From assembly GCF_031458325.1 (NCBI RefSeq), contig NZ_JAVDYG010000001.1, positions 3,286,001 through 3,350,000 of the forward strand: a DNA stretch of 64,000 nucleotides, written 5' to 3'. A program made the position numbers and the translations under genes. Positions 9,371-16,048 of the stretch are shown piece after piece (position 1 is the stretch's first letter; each line of letters opens with the position of its first letter). The notes below the pieces were generated by a model. It was not told where the DNA came from. It did no database searches and saw only the letters and a list, made by a program, of their open reading frames with translations. The DNA is from Nocardioides marmoribigeumensis (GTDB lineage Bacteria; Actinomycetota; Actinomycetes; Propionibacteriales; Nocardioidaceae).

Positions 9371-9688
9371 GTCTCCTCCTTCCCGTCGCGTCCCCCGGTC
9401 CCGGTCACAGCCGGGTGCGGGCACCGCGCTCCCTCTCGTTCTCAGCTCCCGGCGCCTCGCCCGTCGCGCTCCCAGGACGCGACCGGAGGGGTGCCGGCAT
9501 GGAGGGGACGGCGCACCGGCCGGGTCGTGACGCGGATCTGCGGAAAAAAATCAGGGTTTCCCCGAGCGCGGCGTGACCGGGGACACGAGATTGGACAACG
9601 AGAGGGGTCTTGCCAAGCAGATTGACAAACCCTAGGGTTCTGTAAACTTCGGGCCGGTCCACCGGTCCCCCGGACGAAGGAGACGTCG
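9371..9688. promoter_or_regulatory. divergent intergenic region, alkB side
   Basis: This 318-bp region separates the GGDEF-like gene from alkB. It includes an A-rich run near 9543 and two related sequences, AGATTGGACAA (9590-9600) and AGATTGACAAA (9620-9630), 30 bases apart. The second forms the alkB -35 region. I see no open reading frame with coding character here. Confidence 0.5.
9622..9648 (+). promoter_or_regulatory. alkB promoter with embedded palindromic operator candidate
   Basis: TTGACA (9622-9627) and TAAACT (9643-9648) form a vegetative-type promoter with a short 15-bp spacer. Within the spacer sits the perfect 12-bp palindrome AACCCTAGGGTT (9628-9639), flanked by the near-symmetric ACA and CTGT. 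A repressor bound here would block RNA polymerase. The TetR regulator encoded at the end of the operon is the obvious candidate, by inference only. A ribosome site AAGGAG (9677-9682) precedes the alkB ATG by six bases. Confidence 0.55.
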
Positions 9689-10900
9689 ATGGCGATGTCT
9701 GCAGGAGCACCCCTCGGAGCGGCCCGGGAGGCCGGCGCCCCGACGCAGGAGTGGCGCGACACCAAGCGCTACGCCTGGCTGCTCGGCGCGATCATCCCGA
9801 TGGTCCCGGTGATGGCCTGGGGCCTGGTGCGGCTGACCGGGCTCGACGCCTTCTGGTTCTTCGGGCCGTTGTTCGTCTTCGGCGTCATCCCGCTGATCGA
9901 CCTGCTGGTCGGCATCGACCCCAACAACCCCCCGGACGAGGTGATCGAGCAGCTCGAGAACGACCGCTACTACCGCTGGGTGACCTACGCCTTCATCCCG
10001 CTGCAGTACGCCGTGTTCGTCTGGACCTGCTGGATGCTCGGCCAGCCGCAGTACGACTGGGTCGACAAGCTCGGCATGGCCCTCAGCGTCGGCATGGTCG
10101 CCGGCATCGCGATCAACACCGCGCACGAGCTGGGCCACAAGAAGGAGTCCCACGAGCGCTGGTTCGCCCGCATCTGCCTCGCCCAGACGGCGTACGGCCA
10201 CTTCTACATCGAGCACAACCGCGGCCACCACGTCCGCGTCGCGACCCCCGAGGACCCCGCCAGCTCGCGGATGGGCGAGACCATCTGGGGCTTCCTCCCG
10301 CGCACCATGGCCGGCAGCCTGCGCAGCGCGTGGGGCCTGGAGACCAAGCGCTTCGCCCGGCTGGGCCGGTCGCCCTGGACCCTGCGCAACGACGTGCTCA
10401 ACGCCTGGGCGATGACCGCGGTGCTGTGGGGCTCGATGGTGGCGCTGTTCGGCGCGGAGCTCCTGCCCTTCCTGGTCGTGCAGGCCCTCGTCGGCATCTG
10501 GCTGCTGGAGTCGGTCAACTTCCTCGAGCACTACGGCATGAAGCGGCAGAAGAACGAGAAGGGCCGCTACGAGCGGGTCAACCCCAGCCACAGCTGGAAC
10601 AGCAACAACATCGGCACCAACGTGCTGCTCTACCACCTGCAGCGCCACAGCGACCACCACGCCAACCCGACCCGGCGCTACCAGGCGCTGCGTGACTTCC
10701 CCGAGGCGCCCGTCCTGCCGACCGGCTACGCCGGGATGATCGTCCTGACGTGGGTCCCCGCGGTGTGGCGCAAGGTGATGGACCCCCGCGTCGTCGCGCA
10801 CTACGACGGCGATCTCACCCGCGTCAACCTGCAGCCGCGCAAGGCCGAGAAGTACCTCGCCCGCTACGGCACGCGGGCCTCCTCGGAGCGCGCCGCCTGA
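9689..10900 (+). CDS. alkB: alkane 1-monooxygenase
   Basis: Membrane di-iron hydroxylase that oxidises the terminal carbon of n-alkanes to 1-alcohols, with electrons from rubredoxin. The 403-residue protein shows all expected histidine motifs: HELGH (146-150), EHNRGHH (175-181), the AlkB-specific NFLEHYG (277-283) and LQRHSDHHA (317-325). Hydrophobic segments near 30-50, 55-75, 98-118, 130-145 and 236-275 fit the six-helix membrane fold. The start has AAGGAG six bases upstream; a second ATG two codons later is less well spaced. The stop overlaps the rubredoxin ATG by one base. It is the first gene of a four-gene operon carrying its own electron carriers and regulator. Confidence 0.96.
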   Translation: MAMSAGAPLGAAREAGAPTQEWRDTKRYAWLLGAIIPMVPVMAWGLVRLTGLDAFWFFGPLFVFGVIPLIDLLVGIDPNNPPDEVIEQLENDRYYRWVTYAFIPLQYAVFVWTCWMLGQPQYDWVDKLGMALSVGMVAGIAINTAHELGHKKESHERWFARICLAQTAYGHFYIEHNRGHHVRVATPEDPASSRMGETIWGFLPRTMAGSLRSAWGLETKRFARLGRSPWTLRNDVLNAWAMTAVLWGSMVALFGAELLPFLVVQALVGIWLLESVNFLEHYGMKRQKNEKGRYERVNPSHSWNSNNIGTNVLLYHLQRHSDHHANPTRRYQALRDFPEAPVLPTGYAGMIVLTWVPAVWRKVMDPRVVAHYDGDLTRVNLQPRKAEKYLARYGTRASSERAA

Positions 10901-11064
10901 TGGCCCGCTTCCGCTGCCCCAGCTGCGGCTATGTCTACGACGAGCAGGCCGGCGCCCCCCGCGAGGGGTGGCCGCCCGGCACGCCGTTCGACCAGGTCGA
11001 CGAGGACTGGCCGTGCCCCGACTGCGGGGTGCGCGAGCAGCAGGACTTCGAGCCGGTCCCGTGA
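10900..11064 (+). CDS. rubA: rubredoxin
   Basis: A 54-residue rubredoxin that carries single electrons to AlkB. The iron site is formed by CPSCGY (Cys6, Cys9) and CPDCG (Cys39, Cys42), with the typical aromatic core (Tyr11, Tyr13, Trp37) and the EGWPPGTPF segment. It overlaps alkB by one base and the reductase GTG by four, so the three proteins are probably made in coupled fashion. The frame continues upstream inside alkB, but that part has no rubredoxin similarity. Confidence 0.95.
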   Translation: MARFRCPSCGYVYDEQAGAPREGWPPGTPFDQVDEDWPCPDCGVREQQDFEPVP

Positions 11065-12314
11065 GCGTCGTCGTCGTCGGCGCCGGGATCGCCGGGGTGT
11101 CCGCGGTCGCCTCGCTCCGCGCCGAGGGCTACGCCGGTCCGCTGGGCCTGGTCGGTGACGAGCCGGTCCTGCCCTACCGTCGGCCGACGGTCTCCAAGGG
11201 ACTGGTCCGCGGCACCCAGACCCTCGACCAGGTGCTGGTCAAGCCCGAGGAGTGGTACGCCGAGCAGGGGGTCGACCTGCGGCGCGGCGTCCGGGTGACC
11301 GCGGTCGTGCCCGGGTCCCGTGAGGTGGTGCTCGACACCGGTGAGCGCCTGGGCTGGTCGCGGCTCGTGCTGGCCACTGGCGGCACCGCCCGGCTGCTCC
11401 CCGGCCTGGACCCCTCGCCGCTCGTCCACACCCTGCGCACCGCGGCGGACGCCGAGCGGCTGACCAGGGCGCTGGACGACCCGTCCGCCGACCGCGTCGT
11501 CGTGGTCGGCGCCGGCCTCGTGGGTGCCGAGATCGCCGCCGGCCTGCACGAACGCGGTCTCGAGGTCGTCCTGCTCGAGTCCGCGGCGCTGCCGCTTCCC
11601 CGGCTCCTCCCGCCGGCGCTGGGCGAGGTCTACGCCGACCTCCACCGCTCGCGCGGGGTCACGCTCGAGACCGGTGTCGACGTCGCCAAGGTGCTCGACA
11701 CCGGCCGCGAGGTGCTCCTCGGGTCCGTCGACGGGCGCGCCTGGTCCGCCGCGCTGGTCGTCGTCGCCGTGGGGCTCGCCCCCGACCTCACGCTGGCCGA
11801 CTCGGCCGGCCTCGACGTGGGCCCGGACCGCGCCGGGGTCGTGGTCGACCACGCCGGGCGCACCTCGGTCCCCGGGGTCTGGGCCGCCGGCGACCTCACG
11901 CTCCGCCCCTCGTCGTACGTCGAGGGCGTGCAGCGGGCCGAGCACTGGCAGGCCGCCCAGAACCACGGCACCGCCGTCGGGCGGGCGCTGGCCGCCGACC
12001 TGGCCGGCGACCCGCTGCCGGCGGACTTCGACGAGGTGCCCTGGGCCTGGAGCGACCAGTACTCCCTCAACCTCCAGGTCACCGGCTGGCCGGACCCGGC
12101 CGACGACCTCGTGCTCCGCGGCACGCCCAGCGGCGACGAGGGAGCGGCGTGGGTCGCGTTCTTCCTCCGCGACGGGGTGCTGCGTGGGGCCGTCGGGGTG
12201 GGCCGTGCCCGCGACATCCGGCACGCCCGCACCCTGGTCGGGCAGCGCGCGGTCGTCGACCCCGCCCTGCTCGCCGACCCCGATGTGGCGGTGCCTGCGA
12301 CAGTGGCGACGTGA
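11061..12314 (+). CDS. rubB: rubredoxin reductase, FAD/NAD(P)H-dependent
   Basis: A 417-residue flavoprotein that should pass electrons from NAD(P)H to the adjacent rubredoxin. The GTG at 11061 puts the FAD-binding fold at the N-terminus (VVVVGAGIAGVSA, residues 3-15). A second Rossmann motif for the pyridine nucleotide is VVVVGAGLVGAEIA near residue 150. The late GVWAAGDLT motif near 275 is the conserved FAD contact of this reductase family. Its start overlaps the rubredoxin stop (GTGA) and its stop overlaps the tetR GTG in the same way. Ferredoxin reductases of the same family are similar, but the operon context favours rubredoxin. Confidence 0.92.
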   Translation: MSVVVVGAGIAGVSAVASLRAEGYAGPLGLVGDEPVLPYRRPTVSKGLVRGTQTLDQVLVKPEEWYAEQGVDLRRGVRVTAVVPGSREVVLDTGERLGWSRLVLATGGTARLLPGLDPSPLVHTLRTAADAERLTRALDDPSADRVVVVGAGLVGAEIAAGLHERGLEVVLLESAALPLPRLLPPALGEVYADLHRSRGVTLETGVDVAKVLDTGREVLLGSVDGRAWSAALVVVAVGLAPDLTLADSAGLDVGPDRAGVVVDHAGRTSVPGVWAAGDLTLRPSSYVEGVQRAEHWQAAQNHGTAVGRALAADLAGDPLPADFDEVPWAWSDQYSLNLQVTGWPDPADDLVLRGTPSGDEGAAWVAFFLRDGVLRGAVGVGRARDIRHARTLVGQRAVVDPALLADPDVAVPATVAT

Positions 12315-12916
12315 CCGACCAGCCCTATCGCGCCGCCGTGCGCACGATGCTCCGCGACCGCCTGCTCGACGCGGCGGAGGCGGCGTTCGCCCTCGACGGC
12401 TGGCGCAAGCTCACGATGGCCAGGGTCGCCGACCGCGCCGGGGTGAGCCGGCAGACGGTCTACAACGAGTTCGGCACCAAGCACGCGCTGGCCGAGCAGC
12501 TGGTCCTGCGCGAGCTCGGCGTCTTCCTCGACGTGGTGGCGCAGCGCTTCACCGCCGAGACCGAGTTCGGCGACGCGATCACCGCCGCGGTCGACGGGGC
12601 GCTGACCACCGCCCGCACGAACGACCTGCTGCGCACGGTGCTCGACGCGACCCACTCCGGCGACAGCGAGCTGCTGCCGATCATCCTGCAGTCGCGCGAC
12701 CTGGTCGACCGGGCCACCGAGTTCCTCTTCGAGCTGGTGCGGTCCGGCTACCCGGACTTCCCGCTCGACGACGACCGGCTGATGGTCGCCCTGGAGTCGG
12801 TGGTGCGCCTGGTGCTCAGCCACATCAGCAGCCCCTCGCACCCCGACGACAAGACCGTGGCCGACATCAGCTGGGCCGTGGAGACGATGATCGCCGGGGT
12901 CGCCTCGTCCACCTAG
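12311..12916 (+). CDS. TetR family regulator, probable regulator of the alkane operon
   Basis: A 201-residue regulator with an N-terminal TetR DNA-binding domain: the helix-turn-helix is MARVADRAGVSRQTVYNEF (about residues 37-55), and RDRLLDAAEAAF leads into it. The C-terminal ligand domain is not recognisable by eye. The GTG overlaps the reductase stop by four bases, so it is cotranscribed with alkB. By analogy with other actinobacterial alkB operons it probably senses an alkane-derived molecule and binds the palindrome in the alkB promoter; neither point is shown by the sequence itself. Its TAG stop is also the start of the -10 hexamer for the next gene. Confidence 0.88.
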   Translation: MTDQPYRAAVRTMLRDRLLDAAEAAFALDGWRKLTMARVADRAGVSRQTVYNEFGTKHALAEQLVLRELGVFLDVVAQRFTAETEFGDAITAAVDGALTTARTNDLLRTVLDATHSGDSELLPIILQSRDLVDRATEFLFELVRSGYPDFPLDDDRLMVALESVVRLVLSHISSPSHPDDKTVADISWAVETMIAGVASST

Positions 12917-12919
12917 GGT
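12914..12919 (+). promoter_or_regulatory. -10 hexamer TAGGGT for leaderless SRAP gene
   Basis: TAGGGT overlaps the tetR stop codon and lies seven bases before the ATG at 12927. This separates the SRAP gene from the alk operon despite the ten-base gap. Confidence 0.5.
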
Positions 12920-12926
12920 GGGCGTC

Positions 12927-13700
12927 ATGTGTGGTCGCTACGCCTCGAGCCGCAAGCCCGAGGACCTCGCCGAGGAGTTCGAGATCGACCGGGCGCGGGC
13001 CGCCGAGTCCGTGCCCGAGCCGCTCGCCCCCGACTACAACGTCGCTCCCACCAAGTCGGTGTACGCCGTGCTGACCCGTCCCGACGGACCGCGCGACCTG
13101 CGCGTGCTGACCTGGGGGCTGGTGCCGTTCTGGGCCAAGGACCCCAAGATCGGCAGCCGCATGATCAACGCCCGCACGGAGACCGTCGCGGAGAAGCCGG
13201 CCTACCGCCAGGCCTTCGCCAAGCGGCGCTGCCTGCTGCCGGCCGACGGCTACTACGAGTGGTACCCCACCTCCCAGGTCGGCCGGTCGGGCAAGCCGCT
13301 CAAGCAGCCGTTCTTCATCCGGCCCAAGGACGGCTCGTCGCTGGCGATGGCGGGGCTCTACGAGATCTGGCGCGACAAGGACAAGGCCGATGACGACCCG
13401 ACCCGCTTCCTGTGGACCTGCACGGTCCTCACCACCGAGGCCGAGGACGAGGTCGGGGTGATCCACGACCGCATGCCGATGCTGGTCGAGCGCGACCGCT
13501 GGGCCGACTGGCTCGACCCCGAGCGCACCGCGACCGACGACCTCACCGGGCTCCTGGTGCCGGCGGCACCCGGGCGGCTGGAGGCCTACCCGGTCTCCAC
13601 GGCGGTCAACGCCGTCCGCAACAACGGGCCCGAGCTCGTGGAGCCGCTGCCGCTCGACGACGTGCCCGACGGCGTCCCCGACGTCCCGGCGGCACCGTGA
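12927..13700 (+). CDS. SRAP/HMCES-family abasic-site protein (YedK)
   Basis: Cytoplasmic DNA-repair protein that shields abasic sites in single-stranded DNA by a covalent link through its amino-terminal Cys. The start matters: the ATG at 12927 gives MCGRYAS, exposing Cys2 after Met removal, whereas the upstream in-frame codons would bury it. Other conserved elements are present: MINARTETV (near residue 73), ADGYYEW with the catalytic Glu (near 107) and VIHDRMP with the conserved His (near 178). Length is 257 residues, slightly longer than the E. coli homologue. The stop overlaps the next gene (GTGA). Confidence 0.92.
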   Translation: MCGRYASSRKPEDLAEEFEIDRARAAESVPEPLAPDYNVAPTKSVYAVLTRPDGPRDLRVLTWGLVPFWAKDPKIGSRMINARTETVAEKPAYRQAFAKRRCLLPADGYYEWYPTSQVGRSGKPLKQPFFIRPKDGSSLAMAGLYEIWRDKDKADDDPTRFLWTCTVLTTEAEDEVGVIHDRMPMLVERDRWADWLDPERTATDDLTGLLVPAAPGRLEAYPVSTAVNAVRNNGPELVEPLPLDDVPDGVPDVPAAP

Positions 13701-14344
13701 CCACCGTCCGCGAGGTCGCCACCCCCCAGGGCACCGCCCGGCTGCACACCGACCGCTCGCGCCACCCGGTCGCCACGCTCGTCCTGGGCCACGGGGCCGG
13801 GGGAGGCGTGGACGCGCGCGACCTCGAGGCACTGGCCCGGGCGCTGCCCCGCGAGGGCATCACGGTGGTCCGGGTCGAGCAGCCGTGGCGCGTGGCCGGC
13901 AAGCGCATCGCCCCGGCCCCGCGCCTGCTCGATGAGGCGTTCGTCGCGGCGGTCGACCAGCTCCGGATCCGCACGCCGCTGGTGCTCGGCGGCCGCAGCG
14001 CCGGTGCCCGGTCCGCCGCCCGCACGGCCCACCACCTCGGGGCGTCGGGCTACCTCGGGCTGTCCTTCCCGCTCCACCCGCCCGGCCGCCCGGCGAGGTC
14101 GCGGGTCGAGGAGCTCCTCGGCGTCCACGTGCCCCGGCTGGTGGTCCAGGGGGAGCGCGACGCGATGGGGCTGCCCGAGGAGTTCCCCGAGCAGGTGCAG
14201 CTGACGATCGTCCCCGAGGCCGACCACGGCCTCAAGGTCCCGGCGCGGGCCGAGGTGACCCAGGAGGAGGCGCTCCTGGTGGTGACCGAGGCGACGCTGG
14301 AGTTCGTCGTGCGCGAGGTGGTCGGGAATCCCGGCAGCCGCTGA
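13697..14344 (+). CDS. alpha/beta hydrolase, KANL3/Tex30-like
   Basis: A 215-residue single-domain alpha/beta hydrolase. A probable oxyanion-hole segment LVLGHGAGG lies near residue 35, the nucleophile elbow GGRSAGAR near 97 and a C-terminal ADHGLKVP carrying the likely catalytic His near 175; a candidate acid is in QGERDAMG near 153. The substrate is unknown. The GTG at 13697 overlaps the SRAP stop by four bases, so the two are cotranscribed. The 3' end of this gene contains the SigR-type promoter of the next operon. Confidence 0.75.
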   Translation: MTTVREVATPQGTARLHTDRSRHPVATLVLGHGAGGGVDARDLEALARALPREGITVVRVEQPWRVAGKRIAPAPRLLDEAFVAAVDQLRIRTPLVLGGRSAGARSAARTAHHLGASGYLGLSFPLHPPGRPARSRVEELLGVHVPRLVVQGERDAMGLPEEFPEQVQLTIVPEADHGLKVPARAEVTQEEALLVVTEATLEFVVREVVGNPGSR

Positions 14345-14350
14345 GGTGTT
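14325..14350 (+). promoter_or_regulatory. SigR-type autoregulatory promoter
   Basis: GGAAT (14325-14329) and GTT (14348-14350) are separated by exactly 18 bases, the consensus spacing for SigR/SigH disulfide-stress promoters. The -35 element lies inside the hydrolase coding sequence. Transcription would begin about 14356-14361, coinciding with an in-frame GTG at 14359 that could start a longer SigR. Confidence 0.75.
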
Positions 14351-14434
14351 CTGCCTCCGTGACCTCGACCACCCTGCTGCCACCCCTCCCGCGTGGGCGG
14401 GTCGCTGACGGTCTGCCGCTGCGCACGCTCCCGG

Positions 14435-14440
14435 TAGGCT
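14435..14440 (+). promoter_or_regulatory. -10 hexamer TAGGCT before sigR ATG
   Basis: TAGGCT lies eight bases before the ATG at 14449. This could be a second, vegetative and leaderless promoter for sigR besides the SigR-type one upstream. Confidence 0.4.
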
Positions 14441-14448
14441 GGGAGGCG

Positions 14449-15075
14449 ATGCCTGACACGCCTGAGACGCCGGATCTGCCCGATCCGGCCACCGAGACCC
14501 CCGAGGAGCGCACCGCGCGCTTCGAGCGCGACGCGCTGCCGTTCCTCGACCAGCTCTACGCCGCGGCGATGCGCATGACGCGCAACCCGACCGACGCCGA
14601 GGACCTGGTCCAGGAGACGTTCGCCAAGGCCTACGCCTCGTTCCACCAGTTCAAGCCCGGCACCAACCTCAAGGCCTGGCTCTACCGCATCCTCACCAAC
14701 ACGTTCATCAACAGCTACCGCAAGAAGCAGCGGGAGCCGCAGACGTCGATGGACGAGCAGGTCGAGGACTGGCAGCTGCACCGCGCCGAGTCCCACACCT
14801 CCGGCGGCCTCAAGTCCGCCGAGATGGAGGCGCTGGAGCACCTGCCCGACTCCGACGTCAAGGACGCGCTCTCCCAGCTGCCCGAGGACTTCCGCCTCGC
14901 GGTCTATCTCGCCGACGTGGAGGGGTTCCCCTACAAGGAGATCGCCGAGATCATGGACACGCCCATCGGCACCGTGATGTCGCGGCTGCACCGGGGGCGT
15001 CGCCAGCTCCGCGAGAAGCTCTCCGACTACGCTCGCGAGCGCGGCATGCGAGTGGAGACGGGAGCGGCCTCATGA
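14449..15075 (+). CDS. sigR: RNA polymerase sigma factor SigR (SigH/SigR group ECF)
   Basis: ECF sigma factor for the thiol-oxidative stress response, held inactive by RsrA. In the 208-residue product region 2 is [23 protein letters not shown] (about 36-58), followed by [20 protein letters not shown]; region 4 includes [41 protein letters not shown] (about 143-183). These are characteristic of the SigR group. The ATG at 14449 is the main start. An in-frame GTG at 14359 would add 30 residues and lies at the predicted start point of the SigR-dependent transcript. The ATGA overlap with rsrA indicates coupled synthesis of factor and antagonist. Confidence 0.93.
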   Translation: MPDTPETPDLPDPATETPEERTARFERDALPFLDQLYAAAMRMTRNPTDAEDLVQETFAKAYASFHQFKPGTNLKAWLYRILTNTFINSYRKKQREPQTSMDEQVEDWQLHRAESHTSGGLKSAEMEALEHLPDSDVKDALSQLPEDFRLAVYLADVEGFPYKEIAEIMDTPIGTVMSRLHRGRRQLREKLSDYARERGMRVETGAAS

Positions 15076-15422
15076 GCGCGACGAACGACCCGCTCGACGG
15101 GCCCCTCGATGGTCCCTGTGGCGCCGGTGGCGGCGGCTGCGCCGAGATCCTGGCTCGCCTGGTCTTCTTCGTCGACAACGAGCTCGACGACGCCGACTGC
15201 GCCACCATCCAGCAGCACCTCGACGACTGCGGCCCCTGCCTGGCCGACTACGACGTGGAGCGCTCGGTCAAGGCGCTGGTCGCCCGGTCCTGCTGCGAGA
15301 CCGCCCCCGAGGAGCTGCGTGAGCGGGTGCGGGTCTCGATCCGCCAGGTCCACGTCTCCGACGAGACCGGCCAGGTCACCCTCACCCAGTCGGTGACGGT
15401 CACCGAGACGCACCGCACCTGA
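15072..15422 (+). CDS. rsrA: redox-sensing zinc anti-sigma factor RsrA
   Basis: A 116-residue ZAS-family anti-sigma factor predicted to bind SigR and to release it when its zinc-ligand thiols form a disulfide. The core is a Cys in GGGCAEIL (near 23), Cys43, and HLDDCGPC (His49, Cys53, Cys56), the HxxxCxxC signature. Extra cysteines occur at the Gly-rich N-terminus and in ARSCCE near 74. The tail from about residue 90 is Thr/Val-rich. The ATG overlaps the sigR stop by four bases, and a strong hairpin follows the gene. Confidence 0.93.
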   Translation: MSATNDPLDGPLDGPCGAGGGGCAEILARLVFFVDNELDDADCATIQQHLDDCGPCLADYDVERSVKALVARSCCETAPEELRERVRVSIRQVHVSDETGQVTLTQSVTVTETHRT

Positions 15423-15450
15423 CGCCGCACCTGACCCATCCCGACGTACG

Positions 15451-15479
15451 ACGAGGCCCCGGCTCAGCCGGGGCCTCGT
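15451..15479. terminator. bidirectional terminator between rsrA and bL37 gene
   Basis: ACGAGGCCCCGGC and GCCGGGGCCTCGT form a perfect 13-bp stem with a TCA loop. It lies 29 bases after rsrA and can serve the convergent small ribosomal protein gene on the minus strand as well. No long T run follows, as is usual in this group. Confidence 0.75.
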
Positions 15480-15513
15480 GGTGTCTGTGCCTGTGACGGC
15501 GCTGAGCGGGAGC

Positions 15514-15588
15514 TCAGGCGTTGGGGCGCTTGCCGTGGTTCGCGCCCTTCTTCTTGCGCGCGCGGCGCTTGCGTCCGGTCTTGCCCAT
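15514..15588 (-). CDS. ultra-small 50S ribosomal protein bL37
   Basis: A 24-residue, extremely basic peptide that begins MGKTGRKRRARKKKG and ends NHGKRPNA. Size, composition and this ending match my recollection of bL37, a small protein described in the mycobacterial large subunit. A good ribosome site (GAGGAG, six bases before the ATG) and the flanking terminator support real expression. Its position next to sigR-rsrA fits conserved actinobacterial order. It is easily missed by annotation because of its length. Confidence 0.8.
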   Translation of the reverse strand: MGKTGRKRRARKKKGANHGKRPNA

Positions 15589-15670
15589 GGTGACTCCTCG
15601 TGAGGTCTGCAGGTTCGCCCGCCATTGTCGCAAACCGATCGGCCTGGCGCGAACCGGCATGATCGGGACC

Positions 15671-16042
15671 ATGAGCAACGAGCCGGCCGCCACCTTGACC
15701 TTCACCGTGACCGACGACGACACCGCGGCGGCGCTGGGGTCGGGCGACCTGCCCGTGCTCGCCACCCCGCGGCTGCTCGCCTGGCTCGAGGCGGCCACCT
15801 GCGCGGCGGTCGAGGGCACGCTGGACGGCACCACCACCGTCGGCACGCGGGTCGCCCTCGAGCACCTCGCGGCGAGCGGGGTGGGTGAGCAGGTGCGGGT
15901 GAGCGCGAGCGTGAGCCACCGCGACGGACGTCTGCTGCGGTTCGCGGTCGAGGCCACCGACGCCCGGGGCCGGCTGGTCGGGCAGGGCGAGGTCACCCGC
16001 GTCGCGGTCGACCCCGAGCGGTTCCTCGCGCGCCTGGGCTGA
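15671..16042 (+). CDS. FlK-like hotdog-fold thioesterase
   Basis: The 123-residue product resembles the fluoroacetyl-CoA thioesterase-like branch of the hotdog family: LLAWLEAATCAAVEG followed by TVGTRVALEHLAAS, with Thr, Glu and His positioned as in the catalytic set of that family. The natural substrate is probably an acyl-CoA, but no specificity can be read. The frame opens at 15521, but the sequence before 15671 is antisense to the ribosomal protein gene. The ATG follows a CATGAT hexamer by seven bases. It is convergent with the ThDP enzyme, six bases apart. Confidence 0.75.
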   Translation: MSNEPAATLTFTVTDDDTAAALGSGDLPVLATPRLLAWLEAATCAAVEGTLDGTTTVGTRVALEHLAASGVGEQVRVSASVSHRDGRLLRFAVEATDARGRLVGQGEVTRVAVDPERFLARLG

Positions 16043-16048
16043 GCCGGG

